DNA from: HB2-32-21 sp041603535
Lineage (GTDB): Bacteria; Pseudomonadota; Gammaproteobacteria; Pseudomonadales; Porticoccaceae
Assembly (NCBI GenBank): GCA_041603535.1
Contig: JBFIEE010000027.1
Location: 1-44,666, forward strand
DNA length: 44,666 nucleotides
Reading direction: 5' to 3'
The notes under the pieces are model-generated. The model searched no databases, was not told the DNA's origin, and saw only the letters and a program-made list of their open reading frames with translations. Position 1 is the first letter of the stretch; each line of letters opens with the position of its first letter. The translations under genes and the position numbers were made by a program. Below are positions 27,551-35,934 of this stretch, piece by piece.

Positions 27551-28150
27551 CTACTCTTGCAGATCAGCCGGGGTAGGCGAAAGCTCACCGAACTCGCCAC
27601 CGGTGGGCAGCGCTGGCTTGAACTGGCTATGACAACCCTCACAGATGGCAACCACGTTATCGCCAATCGCTGATATGTTACCGACATCACGTGCTTTAAC
27701 CGCCACCACCGCAGCTGCTCCAACATCGCGCAACTGCCGCGCCCACGATCGCCAGTCGTCGTTACTGGTCCACTGATCATCCATCGGCCCGGTGCCAGGT
27801 ACGCCCAACAAAGTACCACCAAGCTCGAGCTGCACGGCACGACGCTCTAGCTCGCGCCACTCTCTGTCGTTTTGCGGATTGCGCCACGCCGCCACCCATA
27901 AAGGGTCCGCAGCCTGATTAATCATGGCCACCATCACCGTGTTGAGGCTAACCGGCAGGCGCGTCACCGCGGGCGTCGGCACCGACACTGGTTTAACGAT
28001 GGGTCTATCCGTGGATGCCACATTGTCGGCAGACTGTTTGTCCTCAGCGCAACCCAAGGACACCAAAAGTGTGACCGCTAACACACCCATAAGTGCTAAA
28101 ACGCGCTGTTGTATAAATGGATTAAAGCTTTGTTGAATCATTCTCATCAT
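27551..28150 (-). CDS. Monohaem cytochrome c lipoprotein
   Basis: 199 aa. An N-terminal lipoprotein signal ends at lipobox VSLGC (C34), followed by a Ser/Pro/Thr linker (to about 65). The C-terminal part is helical with a single haem site CEGCH (170–174) followed by SQFKPALP, as in cytochrome c'-like/cytochrome c family proteins with the haem near the C-terminus. Expected to be membrane-anchored and periplasmic. Three in-frame ATGs (28150, 28147, 28141) follow GAGGT; the first is used. Convergent with the persulfide dioxygenase gene; whether the two share a redox role is unknown. Confidence 0.8.
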   Translation of the reverse strand: MMRMIQQSFNPFIQQRVLALMGVLAVTLLVSLGCAEDKQSADNVASTDRPIVKPVSVPTPAVTRLPVSLNTVMVAMINQAADPLWVAAWRNPQNDREWRELERRAVQLELGGTLLGVPGTGPMDDQWTSNDDWRSWARQLRDVGAAAVVAVKARDVGNISAIGDNVVAICEGCHSQFKPALPTGGEFGELSPTPADLQE

Positions 28151-28611
28151 TGCGACCTCGACTGGCTATTATTTATCGTTTCACTCCGCTTCGCCCTGCT
28201 ATAACAACCCGCGCACACAGCCACATGCAGGCAAATACTACTTTTTGTAACAACCACTCCATCGTTCCAGACGACCCCGTCGTCACCCCCACCCCAGCAG
28301 CCACGACATGACGGTGGCGCTATAAAATCGCGCCTCCCCTTTCGGCCAACATGAATAAACGCCTGACATTGACCTACTCGACAACACTAATTGCAGCGCA
28401 CGCAAAGAAGCCAGATTCAAATGCGGGACGTTTGACTTTAGTCAACTAAATTCAATGTTTCGCAAGCGTTCAGTCAGGCTTTCACACGAAATCTCGGGGG
28501 TATTACTTGCGTGACGTTTGAGCGATCCTGATCAGGGCTTTTTCAGCCAATCACGCGTCAGCTTATTCGTACAGCTCCCGGTCATGAATGAGTGGCGTTG
28601 AATTTCCAGCC

Positions 28612-28645
28612 ATGCCGGAGGGCGTTTAAAGCACGCCCCCGGCAT
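28612..28645 (+). promoter_or_regulatory. Strong hairpin upstream of micro-ORF
   Basis: ATGCCGGAGGGCGT and ACGCCCCCGGCAT pair over 13 bp with one bulged A and a 7-base loop (TTAAAGC). It sits 18 bases before an AAGGAG ribosome site. No T-tract follows directly, so it is more likely a leader structure than a plain terminator. Confidence 0.5.
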
Positions 28646-28677
28646 ATCGCGGGTATTATTTTTAAGGAGACTTCAGC

Positions 28678-28719
28678 ATGCGGCTTTTTACGGATGTAGC
28701 AGTGTGTTCACGGATATAG
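28678..28719 (+). CDS. Possible 13-codon micro-ORF
   Basis: ATG at 28678 is preceded by AAGGAG (28664–28669) with an 8-base spacer, the best ribosome site in the region. The frame reads MRLFTDVAVCSRI and stops. Two 15-base near-identical repeats (ACGGATGTAGCAGTG, 28690–28704, and ACGGATATAGCAGTG, 28710–28724) overlap its end. It may be a leader peptide or the 5' stump of a deleted gene; I do not assign a function. Confidence 0.3.
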   Translation: MRLFTDVAVCSRI

Positions 28720-28853
28720 CAGTGGCGAATGTTAAAAAGCGGGACTGTTCTATATTTGAATTTATTACGTCGTTCTCGACGAACCAACAATGATTTTTGA
28801 TAGGATCAAATTCATCACCTGATTCTAAATGTGAATACTTGGTCAGCCAGCAA

Positions 28854-29435
28854 TTACATAACAAACTGAAACAACAGGACTTGCACCACGCCGATCATAA
28901 AACCCAGCAAAGCGCCAAACCAGGTAATGTGCCGAAATTGTTTGCGGGAGAAACCCATCACCAGCTCCTCCAGGGTCGCCACATCCAGATTGTCGATTTT
29001 TTCCTTGATGCGCAGCTTGATTTCGTCCCCTTCATCACCCATTTCGGCGGCAACTTTGCCTATTTCGTCAATCACGTAGGAACCCGCCATCGCCCGGGCC
29101 ATGCCCAGCATGCCTTCGTTGACATTGAGCATGCCGCCCAACTGGCCGATTAACGCGTCGACTTTGATTTTTAGTTGGCCTTTTACCTTATCGGTGAGGA
29201 ACAGCTCGGCCACATCATTGTTGCCAAACACGTGGGCCACAAAAGTATCTGCGATGGATTCAGCGATATGATGGCGCTCACGGGGAATCAGGCCCGGCGT
29301 AAAAGGCACACGCCACGTGCCGATATGGCGAGCGGCGTAGGGCCGAAATAACATGCGGATCGCAACATCATTGGTCAGCGCACCAATAAATGCGCCGATC
29401 AAAGGCGGAAGCACAAAGGCTAGCCAGTTATCCAT
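28854..29435 (-). CDS. DUF445 family membrane protein
   Basis: 193 aa. N-terminal helix (LAFVLPPLIGAFIGALTNDVAIRMLFRPY) carries the typical DUF445 motif GxxxNxxAIxMLFxP, followed by PFTPGLIPRERHHIAESIAD, a helical middle region and a C-terminal membrane helix (WFGALLGFMIGVVQVLLFQFV). Both ends thus enter the inner membrane, with the middle in one compartment. Shorter than many DUF445 proteins (~400 aa) but complete at both ends. Function unknown. The ATG follows AGGAT by 4 bases. Divergent from the CaiB gene with 276 bases between. Confidence 0.85.
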   Translation of the reverse strand: MDNWLAFVLPPLIGAFIGALTNDVAIRMLFRPYAARHIGTWRVPFTPGLIPRERHHIAESIADTFVAHVFGNNDVAELFLTDKVKGQLKIKVDALIGQLGGMLNVNEGMLGMARAMAGSYVIDEIGKVAAEMGDEGDEIKLRIKEKIDNLDVATLEELVMGFSRKQFRHITWFGALLGFMIGVVQVLLFQFVM

Positions 29436-29530
29436 AGTTATCCTGTCTATCTGGTTTTGTCTGGTGGGCCATACTTATTCGGGTGTGTTTATAGCGTGAG
29501 ATGCGGCGCGCATAGTAACCGGCAACCCGC

Positions 29531-29547
29531 AATGCATCAATTGCATT
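29531..29547. repeat. Inverted repeat AATGCA–TGCATT upstream of the catabolic cluster
   Basis: Perfect 6-bp arms with a 5-base spacer, in the gap between DUF445 and the CaiB gene. Size and layout fit an operator, but no regulator gene is near and the site is seen only once. Confidence 0.35.
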
Positions 29548-29553
29548 TACTAT

Positions 29554-29595
29554 CCCTACCAATTACTGTCCCTGCCAATAACTGTCCCTGCCAAT
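29554..29595. repeat. 16-bp tandem repeat, 2.6 copies
   Basis: Units 29554–29569, 29570–29585 and a partial 29586–29595 of CCCTGCCAATAACTGT with two changes in the first. Lies in the leader of the CaiB gene, about 120 bases before its ATG. Confidence 0.75.
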
Positions 29596-29711
29596 CATCA
29601 AAAGCGACTCCAGGTCCGATCACCAACAGCGTATGAAATTATTCCGCTAGATTTACCCGAAAGGAGTTTCTACACTGGTTCGAAATATTACCTGAATTTC
29701 CAGGCCTTATT

Positions 29712-30929
29712 ATGCAACCCAAACACATTCTCGACGGCTACCGCGTTTTAGATATCACCCAACACATCGCCGGACCGACCGTGACACGTCTGATGGCGGA
29801 AATGGGCGCCGAAGTCATTAAAGTGGAAATGCTGCCTTATGGCGACCCCACCCGCCTGGGAGAATTCCGTCGCGACAAACGCAGCGGCCTCAATGTTCAA
29901 CATAACCGCGGCAAAAAGAGTATCTGCCTGGACGTGAAAAGCGCTAAAGGCAAACAGATTCTCAAAGAACTGGTTAAGGAAGTAGACGTGGTGCTCGAAA
30001 ACTTCGCGCCCGGGGTTGTTGGCCGACTGGGTCTTGACTGGGAGACCGTAAAGTCCTTGAATCCAAAGGTGATCATGTGCTCGATTTCGGCGTTTGGTCA
30101 AACCGGGCCGCTGGCCCACCTCCCCGGCTTTGACTACATCGCCCAGGCCTACGCCGGTGTCACAGATATGATCGGCGACCCGGACGGCGCGCCATCGATC
30201 CCTCAGCTGGCACTCGGCGACGTCGGTACCGGCGTGCATGCGACCTGCGCCATCGGCTACGCCCTGCTACACCGCGAGCGGACCGGCGAAGGCCAACACC
30301 TGGATATCTCTTTGCTCGATTGCTATTTCCATTCCCACGAGGCCAATGTCGAGCTGTACAGCGGCACCCAGGGCAAGGTCGTGCCGCGACGTGGCGGCTC
30401 ACACCATTATTCCATCGTGCCCGCTGGCGTATTTCGCTCGAAAGAAGGCTACATTTTGATCATCGCCAACATGGAGCGTCACTGGAACAACCTTTGCGGC
30501 GCCATAGGCAACAAAGCGCTGGTGACCGAGGAGCGCTTTACCAACCCCAAGATAAGAATGCGCGCCGGGGAGGAGATCATCGCCATCATTGAACAATGGT
30601 TGCAGGCCCAGGAGAGTGATGCCGCGGCCATTGCCATTCTCCAGGAGGCTCATGTGCCGGTTGCGCCGGTGCTCAGCGTTGGCGAAGCGATCGCGCATCC
30701 TCATTTGATTGAGCGCGGCACCGTCCGCACCATCACTGACCGCGTGCTGGGCGACTTCCAGATACCCGGCAATCCCCTGCGCTACTCCGCCTTTCCAGAG
30801 TCCCTGCCCCTCGATGCCCCCTTTCTTGGCGAACACAACAAAGAGGTGCTTACCAGGATCTTGTCCTACAGCGAGGACGATGTGGCGGCCATGGAAAAGG
30901 ACGGTGTGCTACGGCAAACAACTTATTAA
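29712..30929 (+). CDS. CaiB/BaiF family (type III) CoA transferase
   Basis: 405 aa, standard size. N-terminal GYRVLDITQHIAGPTVTRLMAEMGAEVIKVE, then VVLENFAPG, SISAFGQTGP and LALGDVGTG with the catalytic aspartate D170, and GEGQHLDISLLD. Enzymes of this class move CoA between carboxylic acids through an enzyme-bound anhydride. Here it likely activates the catabolic substrate of the cluster or recycles CoA; the substrate (for example a carnitine-, bile acid- or succinyl-type acid) cannot be read. ATG at 29712 has AGG 7 bases upstream. First gene of the plus-strand cluster to 37.2 kb; about 97 bases to the crotonase gene. Confidence 0.93.
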   Translation: MQPKHILDGYRVLDITQHIAGPTVTRLMAEMGAEVIKVEMLPYGDPTRLGEFRRDKRSGLNVQHNRGKKSICLDVKSAKGKQILKELVKEVDVVLENFAPGVVGRLGLDWETVKSLNPKVIMCSISAFGQTGPLAHLPGFDYIAQAYAGVTDMIGDPDGAPSIPQLALGDVGTGVHATCAIGYALLHRERTGEGQHLDISLLDCYFHSHEANVELYSGTQGKVVPRRGGSHHYSIVPAGVFRSKEGYILIIANMERHWNNLCGAIGNKALVTEERFTNPKIRMRAGEEIIAIIEQWLQAQESDAAAIAILQEAHVPVAPVLSVGEAIAHPHLIERGTVRTITDRVLGDFQIPGNPLRYSAFPESLPLDAPFLGEHNKEVLTRILSYSEDDVAAMEKDGVLRQTTY

Positions 30930-31026
30930 ATGGGTGCCCGTTAGTTTTTAATAGGCGTTAGCCGTTGCGCGCAACCAGTTTTACACTCACGTCAAAAACT
31001 TCACAATTGCCCGAGGCAAACCATAC

Positions 31027-31785
31027 ATGACCGACCCACGCACCACCCTTGCAGTACAGGATCACGTTCTGATCATTACCATGACGCGGCACAACAAGCG
31101 CAACGCCATTGATGGCGAGATGACCCTGGCGCTGGATGCTGCCCTCAACCGTCTGGAAGACGACCCCGACCTGTGGGTCGGCATCATCACCGGTGGGCCG
31201 GACATGTTCTGCGCCGGCACCGACATGGCCGCCACGTCTGGCGCGCCGACGCAACGCGGTGGCATTTACGGGGTGGTCGGTCGTACCCGTACCAAGCCCC
31301 TCATCGCCGCGGTCGAGGGTGTGGCCTTTGGCGGTGGCTTCGAAGTCGCCATGGCCTGCGACATGATTGTTGCCGCCACCAATGCCCGCTTCGGCCTGCC
31401 GGAAGTTAAACGCGGTCTGGTCGCCACTAGCGGCGCGATGTTTCGTGCCGGGCGCGTACTGCCACTCAATGTCGCCAAGCAGGTGATGCTGACCGGCGCC
31501 GAGCTGTCACCCAGCGCGGCACATCGATTTGGCATGGTCAATGAACTCACCGAACCCGGTGGCGCCCTGACGGGTGCACTGGCCCTGGCGGCACAGATCA
31601 CCGCGAACGCTCCCATTGCTGTGCAGCAGTCCCTGCAAGCCCTGGACGCCCTGGCATCGGCCGACGATGCGCTCGGCTGGGAGCTAACAGCAAAGGCCCG
31701 CAAAGTGAACATGGCCTCCCATGACTCCAGGGAAGGCGTAGCAGCTTTTTTTGAGAAGCGTCCGCCGACGTGGACAGGCCGTTGA
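31027..31785 (+). CDS. Crotonase / enoyl-CoA hydratase family protein
   Basis: 252 aa. Oxyanion-hole blocks FCAGTDMAA and VEGVAFGGGFEVAMACD; both glutamates of classic enoyl-CoA hydratase are present at the expected places (E106 in GGGFEVAM, E126 in FGLPEVKRG), so hydratase activity is likely rather than isomerase only. Substrate unknown. ATG at 31027 follows GAGG by about 9 bases. Acts on CoA thioesters made by the neighbouring transferase, by inference from position. Confidence 0.92.
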   Translation: MTDPRTTLAVQDHVLIITMTRHNKRNAIDGEMTLALDAALNRLEDDPDLWVGIITGGPDMFCAGTDMAATSGAPTQRGGIYGVVGRTRTKPLIAAVEGVAFGGGFEVAMACDMIVAATNARFGLPEVKRGLVATSGAMFRAGRVLPLNVAKQVMLTGAELSPSAAHRFGMVNELTEPGGALTGALALAAQITANAPIAVQQSLQALDALASADDALGWELTAKARKVNMASHDSREGVAAFFEKRPPTWTGR

Positions 31786-31837
31786 GTGACCGGGTAACCG
31801 CAACAGAAACAGAAACAGCAACGAGAATATTTGCCCT

Positions 31838-32635
31838 GTGACATACATTAATCGCGATGGCGTGAATATTTATTACGACATCCAGGGCCCCAAAGGCGCC
31901 CTGCCGATCCTTCTGTCACACGGCCACGCGGCGGCAACGCCAATGTGGGCCGCTCAGGTCGAGGCCTTAAAGCAAACATTTCGCATCATCACCTGGGATC
32001 TGCGTGGTCACGGCCGCAGTGACAGCCCACAGGACCCGGCACTGTATAGCGTTGAACACACGGTTGACGATATCGCCGTCATTCTGGATGCCTGTCATCT
32101 CGACAAAGCGGTGATTGGCGGGCATTCCCTGGGCGGGGTGATGAGCTTCCAGTTTCAGCTCAGGTATCCGCAGCGTGTGCTAGCCCTGGCGAGCCTCAAC
32201 AGCGGCCCCGGCTTTCGCAGCGACACAGCGCGCGATAAATGGAACCAGAGCTGCGAGCGCACCGCCGCCTCGCTGGAACGCAAAGGGCTGGCGGCCCTCT
32301 CCAGAAGCAAGGAGGTTCACGCCAAGTGGCATACCGACGTCTGGGGGCTTATCCACGCCGCCCGCGGCATCATGACCCACAAGGATTCGCGGATGATCGA
32401 CAATCTCGGCAATATCAACGTACCGGTGCTGGTGCTGGTCGGCGCCGAGGATTTGGAATTCCTGGGCGCAGCGGACTACATGGCGCGAAAGATCCCCGAT
32501 ATTGAGAAGGTTATTATTGAAAATGCCGGCCATGCGGCCAATCTGGATCAGCCGGAAATTTTTAACAAGGTGTTAATAAGCTTTCTCGAACGCCAACAAT
32601 TATGCTGGCGTTCGAGCCCAATGGTGACGACATAG
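31838..32635 (+). CDS. Alpha/beta hydrolase
   Basis: 265 aa. Complete catalytic triad: S97 in GGHSLGG, D205 in VGAEDLEF, H232 in NAGHAANL, with the HGHAA oxyanion strand near residue 28–32. Resembles 3-oxoadipate enol-lactonase/C–C hydrolase-like enzymes, so ester, lactone or C–C cleavage is possible. Start is GTG at 31838 (product MTYINRDGVNIYYD); no ATG precedes the conserved strand. 52 bases after the crotonase gene. A stretch of about 190 bases with a short CCTGAC/GTCAGG inverted repeat (32654–32673) follows before the reductase gene. Confidence 0.9.
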   Translation: MTYINRDGVNIYYDIQGPKGALPILLSHGHAAATPMWAAQVEALKQTFRIITWDLRGHGRSDSPQDPALYSVEHTVDDIAVILDACHLDKAVIGGHSLGGVMSFQFQLRYPQRVLALASLNSGPGFRSDTARDKWNQSCERTAASLERKGLAALSRSKEVHAKWHTDVWGLIHAARGIMTHKDSRMIDNLGNINVPVLVLVGAEDLEFLGAADYMARKIPDIEKVIIENAGHAANLDQPEIFNKVLISFLERQQLCWRSSPMVTT

Positions 32636-32827
32636 CGCAGGTTGGCCGGGATTCCTGACTAGGGCCTGTCAGGCGCGCCTTGCACGCCCTGCGGTACTCT
32701 GAAAACACCCAGTTTCTAAGTACACCACATGTGATGACCGGAGGTTCGGATAATTTTCCTTAATCCCATTACTGGACTACTTTTATAGAGTCGGCAAACG
32801 AGACCGGCCTTTACGGGGAGACAAAAA

Positions 32828-33787
32828 ATGGTGACTCACAAAGAGCTAGGCAAATCGGGGTTAAAGATCGGGCCGCTGGTATTTGGCGGCAATGTTTTTA
32901 ACTGGACCGCCGATGAAGCGACTTCGCTCTCTCTGCTCGATGCGTTTATAGCGTCAGGGTTGAACATGGTCGACAGTGCCGATGTTTACTCCTCATGGGT
33001 ACCCGGCCACAAGGGCGGCGAATCTGAAAACCTGATCGGCAAATGGCTTGCCCGTGGCGGTCAACGTGACAAGCTGATTATTGCCACCAAGTGCGGCATG
33101 GAAATGGGGCCTGGCGCTAAAGGGCTTTCAAGGGCTCACATTACCCACTCCGTGGACGCTTCGCTGAAGCGTCTTGGCACCGATTATATCGATCTGTATC
33201 AGGCCCACATGGATGACCGTAACACGCCATTGGAAGAAACCCTGTCAACCTATACTGATCTGATCAAGGCCGGCAAAATCCGCGCTATCGGCGCGTCTAA
33301 TTACAGTGCTGAGCGGCTGACAGAAGCCCTGCATGTTGCAAACGCTAAAGGCCTGGCCCGGTATGAAAGCCTGCAACCCAATTACAACCTTTACGATCGC
33401 GCCGATTATGAATTATCACTGGAGCCGACCTGTGTCGCCAATAGTCTCGGGGTTATTCCCTACTTTGCCCTGGCGGCGGGCTTCCTGACCGGGAAATATC
33501 GCAGTAAGGCCGATCTTGCAGATAGTCAGCGCGGCGGCATGGTGAAATCAAAGCTCGACGACCGCGGCATGAAAATACTCGACGCGCTGGACCAGGTCGC
33601 AGCTGATCTGGGCGCGACACCGGCTCAGGTAGCCTTGGCCTGGCTGATGGCGCGGCAGAGTATTACAGCACCCATCGTTAGCGCCACCAGTCTGGAACAA
33701 TGGGCAGATATCGAAAAGTCCATTGACCTGAATTTGACCGCGGACACAGTGTCAATGCTGGCGAGCGCCAGCGCCCAATTTGCATAA
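32828..33787 (+). CDS. Aldo/keto reductase
   Basis: 319 aa TIM-barrel oxidoreductase of the AKR family. Catalytic tetrad visible: D49 and Y54 (NMVDSADVYSSW), K88 (IIATKCG), H127 (LYQAHMDD), plus the NADPH-binding SNYSAERL region. Reduces or oxidises carbonyl/alcohol groups with NADP(H). Closest in layout to the YajO/Tas-like general AKRs. Strong ribosome site GGGGAGA 6 bases before the ATG. 27 bases before the first SDR gene, so the pair is probably co-transcribed. Confidence 0.92.
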   Translation: MVTHKELGKSGLKIGPLVFGGNVFNWTADEATSLSLLDAFIASGLNMVDSADVYSSWVPGHKGGESENLIGKWLARGGQRDKLIIATKCGMEMGPGAKGLSRAHITHSVDASLKRLGTDYIDLYQAHMDDRNTPLEETLSTYTDLIKAGKIRAIGASNYSAERLTEALHVANAKGLARYESLQPNYNLYDRADYELSLEPTCVANSLGVIPYFALAAGFLTGKYRSKADLADSQRGGMVKSKLDDRGMKILDALDQVAADLGATPAQVALAWLMARQSITAPIVSATSLEQWADIEKSIDLNLTADTVSMLASASAQFA

Positions 33788-33814
33788 AAAATAACCACAA
33801 CTGAAGGGTACAAC

Positions 33815-34687
33815 ATGAAAGACGTCAAAGGAAAAGTAGCATTTGTCACCGGTGCGGCCAGCGGCATGGGGCTGGGCATGGCGCGCGCCTTTGCGGAGGC
33901 AGGCATGAAGGTGATGCTTGCCGATATTGAGGCGGGACCACTGCAGAAACAGGTTGACGATCTCAAAGCCAAAGGCCGGGATGTCGCCGGCGTAGTGCTT
34001 GATGTCACCAAACGTGAAGATGTACTCGCCGCCGCGCAAAAAACTATCGATACCTTTGGCAAGGTGCACGTGCTCAGCAATAACGCTGGTATTGGTGTCT
34101 TCGGCAAAAGCGAAACCTGCCGAATGAGTAACTGGGAATGGGTGGTGGACGTCAACTTGTGGGGCGTTGTTCACGGCCTGCAGGCTTTTGTACCGCTGAT
34201 TCTTTCGCACGGTGAAGGCGGCCATGTGGTCAGCACGGCATCGATGGCGGGCATGGTCGGTCTGGCTGGTGCCGGGCCTTACAACGCCACCAAATTCGCC
34301 GTGGTGGGCATTATGGAAACCATGATGGCGGAAAATCGTAAAACTAATCTGGGTGTATCCGTGTTATGTCCTGGCGCGGTGGCCACCAATATAGCCTCCT
34401 CCACCCGTAACCGGCAGGACGAATACGGCGGGGCGGCACCACCCAGCGAGAAAGAAAATATCGCCGATGTGCTGGCTGGTGGCCTGCACCCGGATGCCGT
34501 CGGCAAACAGGTACTGGAAGCCATCATCGACAATCAGCCCTATATTTTTACCGATCCCTCCATGCGAGCCTTGATTCAGTCGCGGCATAAACGCCTGATG
34601 GCCGGGTATGACTGGGCTGATAATTGCGCGGCGCTGAAGGGCACCAAACAGGCGGGCGGACTGCCGCCGGGAATCCTGTCAAAATAA
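33815..34687 (+). CDS. SDR family oxidoreductase, copy 1
   Basis: 290 aa. Classical short-chain dehydrogenase: nucleotide motif TGAASGMGLG (12–21), NNAG (89–92), N114, S143, Y156 and K160 (YNATK). D37 near the end of strand 2 (LADIEA) favours NAD(H). The C-terminal 60 residues (YIFTDPSMRALIQSRHKR, GYDWADN) are shared with the next gene. Ribosome site GAAGGG before the ATG. It is a paralogue of the gene at 34873, colinear without obvious gaps and about two-thirds identical by eye, pointing to an old tandem duplication. Substrate unknown. Confidence 0.93.
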   Translation: MKDVKGKVAFVTGAASGMGLGMARAFAEAGMKVMLADIEAGPLQKQVDDLKAKGRDVAGVVLDVTKREDVLAAAQKTIDTFGKVHVLSNNAGIGVFGKSETCRMSNWEWVVDVNLWGVVHGLQAFVPLILSHGEGGHVVSTASMAGMVGLAGAGPYNATKFAVVGIMETMMAENRKTNLGVSVLCPGAVATNIASSTRNRQDEYGGAAPPSEKENIADVLAGGLHPDAVGKQVLEAIIDNQPYIFTDPSMRALIQSRHKRLMAGYDWADNCAALKGTKQAGGLPPGILSK

Positions 34688-34764
34688 GTCGTTAACACGG
34701 GCTGACCGGAAAAGCCTGGAAATAAAGCTTAGAAAAAAGTTGTCGAAATAAGTTTGTCGCTTGA

Positions 34765-34782
34765 CCCAGGCGAGCGCCTGGG
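34765..34782. repeat. Perfect inverted repeat between the two SDR genes
   Basis: CCCAGGCG and CGCCTGGG separated by AG; in RNA this gives a 7-bp stem with a GAGC loop. Weaker outer arms TGACCC/GGGTCA extend it. No T-tract follows. It may attenuate or separate expression of the two paralogues. Confidence 0.45.
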
Positions 34783-34872
34783 CAAAGCTGGCGGGTCACA
34801 ATAATCGGGGCCAGAGCAACCGCCACCCACCAGGTGCAGCGTTTGCGACGGCAACAGCAACGAGGAAAAATT

Positions 34873-35730
34873 ATGCAAGACGTAAAAGGCAAAGTCGCCT
34901 TCATCACCGGTGGCGCCAGCGGCATGGGCCTGGGTATGGCCCGTGCTTTTGCAGCCGCAGGTATGAAGGTCATGATTGGCGACATCGAAGTGGATAAAGC
35001 GCAGCAGGCCGTTGACGAACTTAAAGGCAAGGGCCTGGAAGCTGCCTGTGTACACGCGGATGTCACCAAAATGGAGTCTATGCAGGCCGCCGCCGACAAG
35101 ACCATTGAGACCTTCGGCAAGGTCCACGTTATCAGCAACAACGCCGGTGTCGCAGTGGGTGGCTACAGCGAATCCTGCAGCATGCGCAACTGGAACTGGG
35201 TGGTGGATGTCAATCTATGGGGCGTGGTTTACGGGCTGCAAGCCTTTGTACCACTCATCGCCGCCCACGGCGAAGGCGGTCATGTGATCAGCACCGCATC
35301 CATGGCGGGCATGGTCGGCCTGCGCGGTGCCGGGCCCTACAACGCCACAAAATTTGCCGTAGTCGGCATGATGGAAACCTTCGCGGCCGACCACCGTAAG
35401 GATAATATCGGCGCTTCCGTGCTGTGCCCTGGCATTGTCGCCACTAATATTGGGCACTCTGGACGCAATCGACCCGCCGAGTACGGTGGCGCTGTCGCCC
35501 CTAACGAAAAAGATCGCACCGCTGAAATGCTCGCGCAAGGCCTTAACCCAGATATCGTCGGTGATCTGGTGCTAGAAGCCATGCTAGCGGACCAGTTTTA
35601 CATTTTCACCGACCCCAGCCTGAAGCATCTCATTGAAACCCGCTGCAAGCGGATTATTGATGGCTACGACTGGGCGGCAAACTGTAAATCCCTGCAAGGC
35701 GCGAAGCAGGCGGGAGGCCTGCCGGGTTAG
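34873..35730 (+). CDS. SDR family oxidoreductase, copy 2
   Basis: 285 aa. Motifs TGGASGMGLG, NNAG, DVNLWGV, STASMAG and YNATK match those of copy 1 at the same positions. ATG at 34873 is preceded by GAGG; the frame runs 13 codons further up without a ribosome site, and MQDVKGKVAF matches MKDVKGKVAF of copy 1. Divergence is concentrated in residues 38–75 and in the region after residue 165, near the substrate pocket, so the copies may act on different substrates or steps. Intergenic spacing to copy 1 is 185 bases and includes a palindrome. Confidence 0.93.
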   Translation: MQDVKGKVAFITGGASGMGLGMARAFAAAGMKVMIGDIEVDKAQQAVDELKGKGLEAACVHADVTKMESMQAAADKTIETFGKVHVISNNAGVAVGGYSESCSMRNWNWVVDVNLWGVVYGLQAFVPLIAAHGEGGHVISTASMAGMVGLRGAGPYNATKFAVVGMMETFAADHRKDNIGASVLCPGIVATNIGHSGRNRPAEYGGAVAPNEKDRTAEMLAQGLNPDIVGDLVLEAMLADQFYIFTDPSLKHLIETRCKRIIDGYDWAANCKSLQGAKQAGGLPG

Positions 35731-35772
35731 GCTACTTCCGAGTTTCGTTGGAGATAAACTGAGGCAAGGTAC

Positions 35773-35808
35773 TTGCGGGTTACGACCGACACAGGTCGTG
35801 ACCCGCAA
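35773..35808. terminator. 15-bp hairpin after the second SDR gene
   Basis: TTGCGGGTTACGACC and GGTCGTGACCCGCAA pair over 15 bp (one G·T) with loop GACACA, 43 bases after the SDR stop. There is no T-run, so it may be a factor-dependent terminator or an RNA stabiliser separating the SDR genes from the MFS gene. Confidence 0.5.
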
Positions 35809-35882
35809 CGTCGCGTCTCATTACGGGCATGACAAACTAATAACGCTAGCAAGACGTCCAAATTCACGGTAGCCTGATCCAA

Positions 35883-35916
35883 CCGGCCAGAAGCACAAAA
35901 ATAGCAAATTGGCCGG
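35883..35916. repeat. Inverted repeat CCGGCCA–TGGCCGG just before the MFS gene
   Basis: Perfect 7-bp arms (35883–35889 and 35910–35916) around a 20-base A-rich spacer, ending 19 bases before the MFS start. Could be an operator or a leader hairpin. Confidence 0.4.
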
Positions 35917-35934
35917 ATAGCAGGACACCTTTAC

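Larger units (their letters stand above)
28151..28853. other. 703-base intergenic stretch with hairpin, palindromes and a micro-ORF
   Basis: No gene of normal size is seen on either strand. It contains the 14-base palindromic site TTGACTTTAGTCAA (28432–28445), the perfect palindrome CCTGATCAGG (28527–28536), a long hairpin (28612–28645), and a well-placed ribosome site with a 13-codon frame (28678). The latter two are listed separately. The flanking genes both point left, so a plus-strand transcript here would be independent of them. Confidence 0.5.
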
